Assembly (NCBI GenBank): GCA_963281155.1
Contig: CAUJLY010000003.1
Coordinates: forward strand, 558,001 to 622,000
From: Rhabditophanes sp. KR3021
Lineage: Eukaryota > Nematoda > Chromadorea > Rhabditida > Alloionematidae
Direction of reading: 5' to 3'
DNA length: 64,000 nt
The notes beneath the pieces were generated by a model, which searched no databases, was not told where the DNA came from, and saw only the letters and a list, made by a program, of their open reading frames with translations. Position numbers and translations under genes: made by a program. Shown piece by piece: positions 23,537-35,328 of this stretch. Within the stretch, counting starts at the first letter, position 1; every line of letters begins with the position of its first letter.

Positions 23537-25242
23537 TGTTTCTTTTGTTTGTATAAGAGGCTAAAAAGTATTAGCATATCCACCGAAATTTGAATACAAC
23601 TCAATTCCAAATTTCCCCATCTCCCAAACATAAAAGAGCCTTAGACTTCCAACGACTCATTCCAACTATTTGCCATTTACTTGACTGGTATTCACAATGA
23701 GTCCGGTCCTTTCTAAAGAGCAATATCGTCAATTTGAGAAAGAAATCAGAGCACTGAAGATTGGCGAAGCTATTCGCTTTTCCATGCCCTTAACTGCACA
23801 TCCAACTGATCCTGAGGAAGATAGTAGTATCGCTGCCACAAAGTCACGCAACAGTTACGTCAGTTCACCTTGCTCCGATGCCATGGATAGTCATCCCGCA
23901 ACTGACAACCCACCTAATTGCAAAGGGCGTTTGCCAAAGAAGAACGAGTATTCTGCTGTTTCGAGGTCAATTGATGATGCTCAGGTTTCTCCAGTTAAGG
24001 ACAAGGAATGTACCAATTCAAAGGACAAATTGGCCCGATCTGACTTAGGTATCTTGGAGTATCATGACGCTGAGACTGCTCGTCTTCTTAGAATCAATTT
24101 GAATCTCGTCAACAATGGAGCCATCTTGGCTAAGAAGCTTTGTGCCATCATCAATCAAATGGATATTGAGAGAAAGGAGGAAGAGACCATGTCAAGCCTG
24201 GTCACTCAGACATCCACAGCTGTTGACAATAAGGATGCCAGGCGTTTGTTTGTTCCTCTCGAGGATGTTCTGTCTTCCCGTGGTTGTGAAGCCACTGCTA
24301 CTCCTGTCATCACTACTAGAAATGACACTAACACATCTTCAGGAAACACTACTACCGCCAGCACTGTCTCCAGATCTGTTTCTAACTGTAGTGCAACTAG
24401 TGGTAGTCAATATGTTACTACTAATTCCAGACCAAGTCTTCACTCTCAACAAGATCTTATGCAAAGAAGAAAGAGCAGAAAAGGTGTCCAACCACTGCCA
24501 AACAATACGGATAGAATGATCGCCTTCATTGCTAAAAGACAAAAGAAGGTTGGTGGTGCTAAAATAGCTGCTGAAAAGGCTGGTGACGATGCTAAGAAGG
24601 AAGCTGCAGGACAACAAATGTGGAATTCTCGTTCCGAAGATTCAAAGATTACACACGAAGGTAGCGAAATTAAAGAAGTTGGTAATGAAATTGCTGACCA
24701 AAAAAAAGCCGAACCTGCAAAAGGACTAAACGCTACCCAAACTTCAAACGAATCTACTCCTGCCAATCTCCTCCCATCCGACCCACCCTCATCTGTCTCT
24801 GCTTACACAGCCAACTCAATTGTCGTGTCCGAGGGCACAACCGGCTGCAACCTCCCGCCAATGACCTCCAACAAGACATCCTCTTACTTGGATTGCTGCC
24901 CTGTCCGTACTGAGGTAAAAGCGTATGAAGTCAATTGTTAATTTAAATTCCATTTACTTTGATTTCAGAATGTCACCTCCACATCAACTGCCTCCGCTTA
25001 CTTCAATACCACAGACACGGCTTTAAGCATTCCTACTACCAAAGACCCTCACTCTACGCCCAATTAAGTTTGGCTTAATTATGTCAAAGGTCTACTGAGA
25101 AGATCAACTTTTTGTGTACTTCGGAGGTCTATGATGTAATCAAAATAAATGTTTGTATTACTTACCAGATATTTTAATGATTATTAGACATATTAACTGT
25201 CATTGTATCACATATTTTTGAATGCATGCTAAGGCATCTTTT
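23397..25242 (+). repeat. inverted duplication, arm 1 (about 1.85 kb)
   Basis: This segment recurs in reverse orientation at 60746-62592 with about 20-25 substitutions, roughly 99% identity by eye. The match begins at GTGCTTCTAGCC and ends at AAGGCATCTTTT; flanking sequence on both sides is unrelated between copies. The arm contains the whole 438-aa gene, its intron and 3' flank, and the start of a divergent gene. No terminal inverted repeats, target-site duplication or transposase were seen, so it looks like a segmental duplication rather than a transposon. Confidence 0.95.
23697..25067 (+). CDS. lineage-specific Ser/Thr-rich protein, duplicated gene copy 1
   Basis: Exons 23697-24914 and 24969-25067 with a 54-nt phase-0 intron (TTTCAG acceptor) encode 438 aa. 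I do not recognise the family. Residues 1-60 are charged and helical (QYRQFEKEIRALKIGEAIRF). A conserved-looking helical block at about 120-165 (EYHDAETARLLRINLNLV) is followed by long Ser/Thr-rich low-complexity sequence, a basic RRKSRKG patch near 265, and a Lys/Ala-rich segment. There is no signal peptide and no membrane segment. The EF-like helical block followed by a disordered, phosphorylatable tail suggests an intracellular scaffold or nuclear protein, but that is guesswork. The near-identical copy on the other strand shows it is a real, recently duplicated gene. Confidence 0.75.
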
Positions 25243-26174
25243 CTATACATTGCTATAACTAACAACGAAATCAAGCCTCGTTCTGTTTTAAGATGGTCAA
25301 TTATATTATTTACAAGTACCAATATAATTAATTTATTCAATGCATCATCGCTCATCGTTATGTACGCCATCAATTATTACAGAAAGCACTTGATGAATAT
25401 GAGGATATGCCTGGCTTTACGATTTCTACAATTTGTCTTTGTTACGTTGCAAGTCAGCGTAAATGTGTTATTTAGCTTGTATAAATACCTTAATGTTTTT
25501 TCAATGGTCCAACAAACAAGTTGTATGTATTGGTCATATTTATTTGTTTTAATTCATCCACGATATATTCTCAACTGGGTCTATATTTATCAGAAGACTA
25601 CGCCATTGGAAATGACGGCATCTGTAATATAACAAAAATCCATACAAATCAGTTTCAATTTTATTTCAACTATTCATTCTTTTGACTACACTTGGATCTC
25701 CGTTGATTGGGATTATCATCAATTACATGTTTTTTGACAAATTGAAAAAAATGAAAACTAGAATCACTGGATATACTTCTAAAGAAAAAGAGGAAAGAGC
25801 CCTCATGTATAATGTTTCCATTCAAGGAATTCAACCGTTCTCGACTCAGTTTCCGATAGTTGTGGTAATGCTGATATATATTTTAAGTAACTTTTCATTT
25901 AATTTATCGAACAATAAAAAACATTTTAGCTGGAAGCATGTCTTTTTGGGTGTGGAGACTTGTTGATGGGATCTACTCACTAAGTATGGCTACAAATGTT
26001 ACTTTGCCTATTCTTTTCATTGAACTTATACGCACTGCAATAATAAATGAATATTCTATAGTCAAACCAAGTCTCACTCAAGTAACTCAAATTCAAAAAA
26101 TACCACTGCAAGACATTAGCAACTTGAATGCGTACCAAAAAAGTATCTTTATTTGTCTAGGTGAACTTTATTAA
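25243..26174 (+). pseudogene. remnant of a nematode serpentine (7TM) receptor gene, 5' truncated
   Basis: Several consecutive plus-strand segments are rich in transmembrane helices: 25243-25623, 25655-25886 and 25930-26174. The last two join cleanly through a 43-nt intron (25887-25929). Together they give about six hydrophobic helices and a TM7-like ending (LVDGIYSLSMATNVTLPILF) resembling nematode chemosensory Sr receptors; I cannot assign the class. The first two segments are in different frames and the only AG between them would need a 29-nt intron in the wrong phase, so the gene appears broken. Its 5' end stops exactly at the duplication arm boundary and no N-terminal exon is seen. Confidence 0.5.
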
Positions 26175-26252
26175 AAATGCGTTCTTATTTAATAATAAAC
26201 TATCTCCATAATCAATGTTAGAAACTCATAAATTGTTTACTTTACTATAAAT

Positions 26253-26396
26253 TTACAACTTCAACAATTCATATTTAATGTGGTAAGATTGGCAAGTTTG
26301 GAGGAGACATTCTTGTAGATTCTTTTTCTCTAACTCCAGTCTTTTAACTTCATTTTGCAAGAATTTAATAGTGTCTTCTTCAGCTTGTCTATTCAT
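26253..26396 (-). CDS. small coiled-coil ORF, 47 aa
   Basis: ATG at 26396, TAA at 26253, encoding a Glu/Lys/Leu/Gln-rich heptad-like helix (FLQNEVKRLELEKKNLQECL). It could be the last exon of an unrecognised gene or a free small protein. Supported only by composition. Confidence 0.25.
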   Translation of the reverse strand: MNRQAEEDTIKFLQNEVKRLELEKKNLQECLLQTCQSYHIKYELLKL

Positions 26397-27153
26397 TTTT
26401 TGTACCTTACAGTAGTTTCCAAAATGATAATTGTAAATGTTTAGCTTTATTATACAAATTCACATACTTAGAAGAGAGCAATTAAAGAAGTATCCGACGT
26501 TATTAATGAGTGCATTTAAGAATTATATTGCCGTCAAACAATATTACCCTTTAGCACAATAACTAACAACAGTTTCGGTAACTCTTATTGACACCGTAAA
26601 TAGATAAATAATACACTAAAAAGACACACGACCACTTATTAACACCAAATTAATTAGAATGACGGAAAGCAATTATGATTAACACTGACACCTAAAAATG
26701 AATGATATCAGCTATAAGATGACTCTATCTTTACTGAAGATTGATCATTTACTGTTGGGGAGTGGAACCACTCACACCCATATATTTTTTGCAATGGGTT
26801 TAAAAGAGTCAAAAAAGGTTTACATAAATCAAAAGTCTTGTGTAGAAAGAGAACGGCTCATTTAAGTAGATAGGCCGCTTGCAGGAAAGTGATAAAACGA
26901 AGTTTCAAAAAGTGCCTTCCGTATCTGGTATATTTAAAAATTGTGAGATTATTTGTTTACAAAAACATCATTCCTATGGGGTATTAAGCATACAATAATG
27001 CCCTCTTTTCATTAAAGGACTTAGAAAAAATGAAAAAGACAACTACATATACCCACTTTTATTTGAAAGTTAACACTATGTTAGTGCTGATGGTACAGGA
27101 TTAAACACGAAAAAATATAATATAATTATGAAGAGGTTTTTATAGTGAGGTCT
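26397..27153. other. intergenic, 3' flank of gsk-3
   Basis: No coding signal. Presumed 3' UTR and downstream region of the minus-strand GSK-3 gene. Confidence 0.4.
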
Positions 27154-28367
27154 TCATGAGTACTTAGCAAATTGTCCAAGCGCAGGTTCAATTCCCAATT
27201 CAGGCCCCGTGAAATCAAACAAATCAGGCAGCGGATTTCCATGGATGTATTTTGTTCCTGGTTGCCTTAACTCATCGAAGAAAGGATGCAACAGGACTCT
27301 AAGAGGAGTAGGTCTCATCACCGGATTGTACTGCAACAATAGTCCAAGCAAATCCAAGGCACTGGTTGGTGTATTTCTTGCAAACACTTTCGATAATTGT
27401 TGATTTCTCATTGAAGGGAATTGAAACTCTTGATAGGTCGGATTCATTTGTAGGATTTGTTCTTTAGTGGGAGTTCCCAACACTTTGATTATTTCCACCA
27501 ACTGGTCAACTCCGGATTCACCAGGGAAGATAGGCTTGCCTAGGAGCATTTCGGCAAATACTGTTCCACTGGACCAGCAATCAATTTGCGACGTATACAC
27601 AGTCGACCCAAAAATTAACTCAGGTGCTCTATAGTAACGAGAACAAATGTACGAGACATTAGGTTCACCTTGGACCAACATCTTAGCTGATCCAAAGTCA
27701 CATATCTTTAGGACGCCCGTGTCTGAGTTGAGTAGTAAGTTTTGAGGTTTGATGTCACGGTGGGCGATGCCGAGAGAGTGGATGTAGCCGAGGCCACGGA
27801 AGATTTGATAGGTAAATACTTTGGTTGCCATGTATGGCATGCATTGGTTGTTTCTTCCATAGGCACGGATGATGCGGTGAATAGTGTCTTTTACGAATTC
27901 GAGCATCAGATTCAAAAAAATCTCGTCCTTCTTCGAGCCCACTGAGTAGAAGTAAAATTTTAGTTTGACAATGTTCTGCAAACAAAACAAATCATATATC
28001 AATCAACAAAACCCAGTCTTACCTTATGATTAAGCTTTCGAATAACTTGCAACTCGCGATTCTTATACCTTCTATCCTGAAGCACCTTCTTCACAGCCAG
28101 CCACTCCCCACTATGCGTCAACTTAACCTTAAAAACAATCCCAAACGACCCATTTCCAATAATCTTGTCCACGGTATAACTAATATCCACCACATCATCA
28201 GTCCCTCCTCGGCGAACATTAGCCATACTTCCATTAAAAGTAGCTAAATTAATAGAATTGACCTCACTATCTGGAAGATCACGATCAGGGTCCGGAACCA
28301 TGGCTTGAGTTGTTACTTGCTTTCCTACTGGCGGTGCCATTGAACTTATCATATTTGAATCACCCAT
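27154..28367 (-). CDS. gsk-3: glycogen synthase kinase 3
   Basis: Exons 28367-28023 and 27975-27154 (47-nt intron, phase 0, TTTGCAG acceptor) encode 388 aa. This cytosolic/nuclear Ser/Thr kinase phosphorylates primed substrates in Wnt, insulin and cell-fate pathways. Motifs seen: GNGSFG P-loop, VKK lysine, KNREL (priming-phosphate arginine), [14 protein letters not shown], activation-loop [12 protein letters not shown] with its regulatory tyrosine, and [16 protein letters not shown] followed by [10 protein letters not shown], the Axin/FRAT-binding region. The N-terminus lacks the RPRTTSF inhibitory-serine motif of vertebrate GSK3, so Akt-type control at that site is not expected. A paralogous kinase lies 1.9 kb upstream in the same orientation. 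Confidence 0.95.
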
Positions 28368-30310
28368 TTAATAGAGAAACCAATTAAAAAACCCTGTTAA
28401 TAGAGATAGACAATTAAGAGTTTTTTGATTCCGTTGATGTGTTAAGTGCCGTTTATGGACGAACCTCCGTACCTAAAATAAGTAATGTTAGTTGATTGAT
28501 TTGAAACAAAAAATAGATATCAGAATGAGACACGAACTGGTAAGTACCATTCTCATGTACAAAAGACAACTAAGCCAATTAAATGTACCAAAAGTTGGAA
28601 GAGATTAGGGAGTTATGGGGATGGAAGTTTATATCACCAAAAGGACTAATCTTACCACCAAACTAAGACTACCAACATTGGTCCCTCGAAAGATCACCTT
28701 CCCATAAATCCATCTCCTAACTCCATTTGCACCCAAGTATCCACGATAACATCAACCAAATTGGAAAAAAGTATACTCGAATTTGATGAAAGGTTGCGTT
28801 GAGAGTAAAGCTACTAGAGCACAAATTAGTGGGTGTTCGTGAGCGGGTGAAGGATAGTGACTGGAGGGCGTGGATGGTACTAGTACAATTAGAAACAACT
28901 TATATCAGTTTTATGTGATGGAGATGTGTTTGGAAGGTATGATGTGTGTGTGTGGGGACACTCGTCAATTTTTAGGAAATGTTTCCCTTTTATCAATTGA
29001 AATGAAAGCTTTTTGAGGTGTAGTAGAAGTTAGTATGGTTCATATACACTTATATATACTTTTATCTTTTGGGTCATTCAGATGGAGGCTAACAAGAACG
29101 GTGGTTAGGGGAAACATTTATACTACTTTTTGTTGTATATATTTTAGAATACTACATAAGATTGTACATTGCAGAATATCACATCTAGATTGTATATTTT
29201 GTGAATACTACATCAGCATCATCACCACATTATTTGATATTATTCAAGATACACAACAATCGATGGTGACATTAAATGGTGTTTGTTTGTGTGAATAAAT
29301 AAGGAAGTAGTTGGGTGGATGATATAAAGTAAATGGTTTGAAAGTAGTTTGGAAATATCAATAATCAATTTGCCTAAAATCGTATTATTATTCATATCTT
29401 CAAATCCGCACTTCTCTTTTTGTTTGTTATTGAAGCTTAAGAAAAATGGTGGTAGGAATGTCAATATGTATTGGAAAATAAAGTTATAACTTCATACATA
29501 TATTTCTTCAGATATAACTTCCTTCATAGATATATGTATTTATATCCCAAAATTAAAAGCATAAAGAATGTCTAGTAGTAAATATACAGATATTAGTAAC
29601 ACAAAAATATAAATAGGCATATAACTTGCTAAGGAGAAGATGAAGGAGTCTTTGTGGATGTGGAAATATTATGTTGAAGGGAAAAATGGTGGTACTTTCC
29701 TGATGCCATTATGTAGACGGTACCAAAGAAGGGGATGCTTTTTTTATGATAGAAAAAAGTTTTAAATAAGGGGGATTTGGTTGAAAAAGTTGATGATATA
29801 ATATTAATAGAAGAAAGTTGGTATAGTTTGGGACAATTTTAAAAGATAAAGTTTATGAAAGATGGTGGTTAGTAATATATAAAGTAATGGTTCACAAAAT
29901 TGTCCTATCTTTAATGAACCTTTAGACGACCTCATCTCCATTATACATACATATTCAAACACACAAATATAAGTATACTAACAACACACAACTTTATAAC
30001 TCACTACCACCACATCATTTCATTCGGCCTTAAGCTATTTGCGCAACACCAAAACCTAAACATGTTACCAATAACTTTAGATTAAAGTCGTTCTCGTTCT
30101 GATATTAGTTCCAACTAAGTGATACAATATCATAAATACAAATATATAATAACAAATGTATGAAGTATCCAAAAAGTTTATTACTAGGCAAAATGAAAGG
30201 AAACAATTGGTTTAGATATAAAAGGATTTTGTCCATGAGCATAATTATTTAGATGATAGTAGTTTGAAGTTTCTTAGCAGGTACATAAATACACACTTCA
30301 ACTCAAAGTC
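28368..30310. other. intergenic between the two GSK-3 family genes
   Basis: 1.9 kb without a supported gene. C-rich plus strand around 28.6-28.8 kb changes to G-rich at 28.8-29.0 and 29.6-29.9 kb. Contains the upstream region of gsk-3 and the 3' flank of the paralogue. Open frames here (29035-29298, 29240-29464) have no protein-like features. Confidence 0.45.
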
Positions 30311-31662
30311 TTATTCGCAAAAAGAACGAAGACTAGGTTCAAGCGCCATTTCTAGACTTGAAAAATTGAATAGTTTAGGCATTTCGTGATGATTGTTAAT
30401 TCTTGAGGTTGGATCTTTGAGGATGTCAAAGTAGGGATGAGTGAGGACTTTGAGAGCTGATGGTCTTTTGGATGGGTCATAATTTAGGATAGCCGACAAT
30501 AAGTCAACGCAGTCCGAGGATGCTGACTTGGTGATGTACTTTGGCCAGTTGGGACCAGTGATTGATGGCATATCTTTCTTTATTTTACCCATATTTATTG
30601 AATCCATCTCGTCTTTGGTCGGTGAGCCCATGATGCGGATGATGCTTGCTAGTTGGTCCAGAGAATCGAAGCCGACGAATAACGTTTCGAGCGTTATCAT
30701 TTCGGCGAAGATGGCTCCGCACGACCACACATCTACTTTTGACGTATAAGCTTGTTCACCGCAAATTAGTTCTGGAGCTCTGTAATATCTTGAACAAATG
30801 TAAGCTATATTTGTTTCTTCCCTCTTCAAAACTTTAGCCGAACCGAAATCACAAATCTTCAAGATGCCTCTTTTGATGTCGCACAGAAGATTGGCCGGCT
30901 TGGAATCGCGATGGCAAATGTTCAAAGAGTGAAGGTATGCCATGCCACGGAACAGTTGAAAAACGAGTGCCTTCACCATAATAGAAGGTAAACGTTCCCT
31001 TTGCATTCTATAGGTTTTGATGATTTGCTCGGCGGATTGGGGCATAAATTCAAATGCTAGGTTGTAGTTAGTTCCGTTTTTGGGTTTAGTTGTTGGGCTG
31101 AGGAAGTAGAATTGGAGACAGATTACATTCTAAAGAGTAGGTATCACATTTAGTTGAAGAGTAAAAATAAACTTACTGGATGACTTAGCTTTCTCGAAAT
31201 AGGCAACTCCCGATGCTTATAATTCTGATCCTGCAACACAGTCTTCAACGCGACTCTATCCCCATGCTCCGTCAAATAAAGAACCACCGTCCCAAAAGAC
31301 CCATTTCCAATAACTCTCTCCTCAGTCAACTGCATCGACACATTCCTATCTCTCTCATAATTCTCCTCGAAAACGGTATTTATCGTAGAGGTACTCGGAG
31401 CCAACTTCTCAAAATGGTATTTAACTTCCTCACAAGGAATCCATACACTCTGAGCCTTGCACTTAGCAATAGACGAGGCCCTCCTCAATACAAAACTCGT
31501 CTTTCCCTCGCCACTCATTTTCCTAGAAGATTTGTCTTGTGGGGTACGTCCTGGTATAATAGAGGTAATTGATCTGTTGATAGAAGTAAAAAAGTTCTTA
31601 GTTTTGGATGGAGATTTCACTGCTGTAGATACGTCTTTCTTGCTTTCATTATTTTTTTTCAT
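30311..31662 (-). CDS. divergent GSK-3-like protein kinase
   Basis: Exons 31662-31177 and 31129-30311, with a 47-nt phase-0 intron, encode 434 aa. A Ser/Lys-rich N-terminal extension of about 110 residues precedes a GSK-3-family kinase domain: GNGSFG, ALKT lysine, [31 protein letters not shown]. The catalytic Lys, Asp and DFG, the activation-loop Tyr and the three residues of the primed-substrate pocket are kept, so activity is likely. The segment matching the Axin/FRAT site is changed (no NPxYxEF), suggesting it is uncoupled from Axin. The intron sits at the same codon position as in gsk-3 (SHP|NVI versus NHK|NIV), pointing to tandem duplication. C. elegans has comparable germline GSK-3-like kinases; equivalence is not shown. 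Confidence 0.9.
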
Positions 31663-34200
31663 GTCCTAAGTTGTGGGAAGTGAAGGGGGTGATGTCCAAA
31701 AGGTAGACGACTCTCCTTCAAAAGAATGTGTGGTGGTGGCAAAGCACTAATATACAACCAGAATATAGATTAATATCAATTTAGAGATTACTATGCACGC
31801 AAATTTGTGACAAAAGTGCGAGGCAATTGATCTAAAATGAATATTATAAAAATTATTATTGTAATATGTACTGGTTATAGAAATTAGATTTTAAGATGAA
31901 AACACATGATGTCTCGTTTAGAATAGGGAGAATAATTTTGTCATATATTCATCAAAATGTCATCCTTTCCTACCAAACAGTTTTCCAAACGTGATCTCGG
32001 TCGAGGCATCCAAATAATAAGCAAATAAAGAGGACAATGCAGAATATCTATATTTGGCGACAATCCTGATCATCATCTTTAAATGAAAAAAAGCCACTAG
32101 AATGGAGTTGGGAAAAAGAGGAGTTTAAGTGATTACTAAATAAACATTACACTTTAATATCTTTCCTTGCTTTTATTTTTAATTCAAAAGGTAATATGAA
32201 AAGACACAAATAAGATTAATTTAATTGTAGAGTTAACTTTCGTCAATTGATTGTTAATTTTAGTAGTCTCGTACTAATATCTTTATAATATCTTATTTGA
32301 CTAATTTAAAAAGAATAGCTTTTTTTGTGGTTGTTAACGTGTTGTTTGTGTATACGTGGCCTTACATCACGAAATGTGTTGATATCGGAACATATGTTAC
32401 CATTAATGTTATCATTAATTAGGCTTAATAATTAACAAGCTAGTAATTAAGAAGCAACTTAGTTACAAGGCAATATAATTACCAAGTTGTTTTGGCCTTT
32501 CAAGGTAATTTGACTTAGATATGACAAATGGTGTTAAATATGACCCCAAATATTACTATTTCCACAACACTCATAAAAACCAGCACTAAAAAAGACTTGT
32601 CTCCATACTTGGGCCTAGTTAATAATATAAAATTACAATTCTTCAAAAACACACAAATGGTAGTAGTACTAGTGTATACAAGTATGAATTTCATATCCCT
32701 ACATAAGCTCATATCTGCATGTATTTATTAGTTGATATCATCTATATATCCTAAAGTCATCAACTCCAAAAGCTAACAAACGAGGAAAAGATGGAGCTCA
32801 AATGTGTGAGAAAGTTTTGGTTGTGGTGTGTGTGTGTATTTAATGGTGATAATTCATGGATAATATGTGGTCTAGATATTTAATAATAATAAACTCCAAT
32901 TACCACAATCTTGTACAGCCACGTTACTTTTGAATTGGAAGTCTAAAAAGCGAGATAAGCTTAGAGGGCATGTTGTTTTTGTATGTGTAAATAAATAATA
33001 AATATCTAACAACAAAACGCCACCAGACATATCCTAAACGTCCCCTTATATTTAGAGTTAAGCCCTAAGAAGACGTGGTGACGATGAAGGTTCTAACGGA
33101 AAAATATATACTTAACAAGCAGAAAAAAGAATTCAATGGTCTGAGAGGGTCTACATATAAAATATTTTTGTTAATTCGCTAGAGGAAACTTTAAAACACC
33201 ACCAAAAGGGAGTTCTTTGATAACTTTGTTCCTGGTATTTCCTATTATGAATTAAAAAAGAAATAATAAACACATCAAAAAAACTATTAAAATACAGGAG
33301 ACAGTCACTTGCTACTAACACATTAACAGATACATATTCAAATGGGGAAACGGCGAACTTTTAGAATATAAATTCTTTCTTGTTGTTGTCGCATTTATAT
33401 CAACACAGTTTCAGCTAAAAGTACTTGTTGTTTGAATATAAATTGGAGATATATAAATAAAATAGGAATATAAATTTGCTGGCTTCATTTAATACCATTT
33501 AATATCTAGGAGTAGAAGTATATTTTGAAGATTGTGTAAAAATCAATGTCAATAGCTGATAAGGTTATCTTAAAAAGTGGGGCAAAATATCACAAAGAGA
33601 ATCTTTGTTGGTTGAATTAAAAAGAAGTCCAGAATTGGAAATGATACTGTCCTTAGAAGTGTAACCGTAATCTCTCATTAAAAATGACCGACTCTACAAA
33701 AGGATATGCATCTATCTTTAATCCACAGACATTCTCTTTCCTCCTTACGTCAACTATGATAATAAATAATAAAGGAAGGATATAGAGATATGTGTATGTG
33801 TAAGTAAGTTTTATAGAATTATATGTTTTTGGTTTGTTAAAAAGGCATAACTTTTAATCAGTGTTACCAAGACTACATTTTTGAATAGTTAGATGTCTTC
33901 TCTTTTTTTGTTTGTTTTGGCTGAGGGTGAATAACAAATTATAAATGGCAGGAAGTAGGTATAGTAAAGTGATTCTAATTAATTAGTTGGTGTCTTTGGT
34001 AGTGGAGTTGGCGTGTTTGAAGAGGCTTCATTCCAAGTTGGTTTGAACGTTCGTTGTGAGAGGTTGTATGTTTTACTATTTTTCATTTTGAAAATCTCGA
34101 TTATAAGGGAATCATCTAGTCTATCAGGCAGTCATTTCTGAACCTCTCCCATATAAAACAACAAAATTTTTGGGGAAATATTGCAAAGCCGTTTACAATC
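31663..34200. other. intergenic
   Basis: 2.5 kb AT-rich spacer upstream of both a minus-strand kinase and a plus-strand gene. The complementary open frames at 32515-32731 overlap each other on both strands and show no protein-like pattern. No RNA gene recognised. Confidence 0.45.
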
Positions 34201-35016
34201 ATGGAAGATCAATTAGATACCTTTATAAATGATTCGTAAGTTTAAATTTAACCACCTCAAATGCATCATCATTATAGTGAACTACCAATCGTAAATGTGA
34301 AGAGGGACATAAGGGACATTTGCATACAAAAAGACAAGATTCTGACGCTGAAAGACATCGAAGCCTTGGATAATGATGAGGACGATGAGTCGATGGAAGT
34401 GGTAAACGAAGATGCCGTTGCACAAGAAAAAGGGTCCGGGATGGTTTACCTTCAGACAATTCCGCCATTCTACAACGTGGCCAAGATCAGAGAAGTGCTA
34501 AGTAGATTCGGAGAAATCGGCAAGATCCACCTAACTGTAGATCCAAACAAGAAGGGGAGGAATCTAAAACAGAAGCACTACGTTGAAGGCTGGGTAGAAT
34601 TTAAAAAGAAAAAGGAGGGAAAAATGGCTGTAAATCAACTGAACTGTACCTTGGTAGGTGGAAAAAGGAGACATGCAGCAGCTGATTCGATGTGGGCAAT
34701 GAAATACTTGTCTGGTTTCAAATGGTACCATCTGCAGGAACAACTCAACTTTGAAAAGAATGTTGAGAAGAAAAGATTTGGCATGGAAATGTCTCAAGCA
34801 AGGAAGCAAGCTTCTCATTTCGCCGATCAAGTTGATAAGGGAAGATCTTTAGCGAAGTTAGAAGAGAAGGTCCTCAAGAAGGGAGGTCTTTGGGAGGTTT
34901 ATCAGAAGCAGATTACTCAGAGGAAGTCGGTTAGTAAGAAGAAGAAGGTTCAGGAGATGGGTAAAGATGAGAGTGAAGATTTTATGGGGATGTTCTTCGA
35001 TAGTAAGCATACTTGA
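34201..35016 (+). CDS. ESF2/ABT1 family rRNA-processing factor
   Basis: Exons 34201-34235 and 34278-35016 (42-nt intron, phase 2) encode 257 aa. The family acts in the nucleolus in 18S rRNA maturation as part of the small-subunit processome. Seen: an acidic stretch (DNDEDDESMEVV), then an RRM-like domain with GMVYLQTIPP as the RNP2-like strand and HYVEGWVEF as the RNP1-like strand. The ESF2 signature helix region follows (MKYLSGFKWYHLQEQL), with basic helices after it and a Lys-rich C-terminus. A single intron close to the start codon is needed to supply the initiator MEDQLDTFIND. Confidence 0.9.
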
Positions 35017-35328
35017 ATGGTAAAGAAACGTATTTAGTGTTCTTAAATTTTATTTTGTTATGTTTTGATAATTACAATGTGTTTTAATAATAAATTTTTT
35101 TATATTTCGTTGTTCATCAAGTAATCTTTATTTCCTTTCAAAAGTCCAAAAAATTACAGTAAAATAAAAAACATCATTAATAAATATGCTATTCCAAAGC
35201 ATCAAATAATCCCTCATTACAATCACTGACATTGGATACACACAAATTAAAATGAGCCCATACATTCGAATCCTCATTTAAAAAAAGAAATGTTATTCAT
35301 TGACAATTACTGGTCATATTTGAATAGA

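Noticed and set aside
24115..24519. 134-aa alternative-frame ORF conserved in both duplicated copies
   Set aside because: Its conservation follows from near-identity of the arms; composition is that of an overlapping frame of the real gene.
23397..25242. Transposable element explanation for the inverted arms
   Set aside because: No transposase or reverse transcriptase, no terminal inverted repeats and no target-site duplication at either arm.
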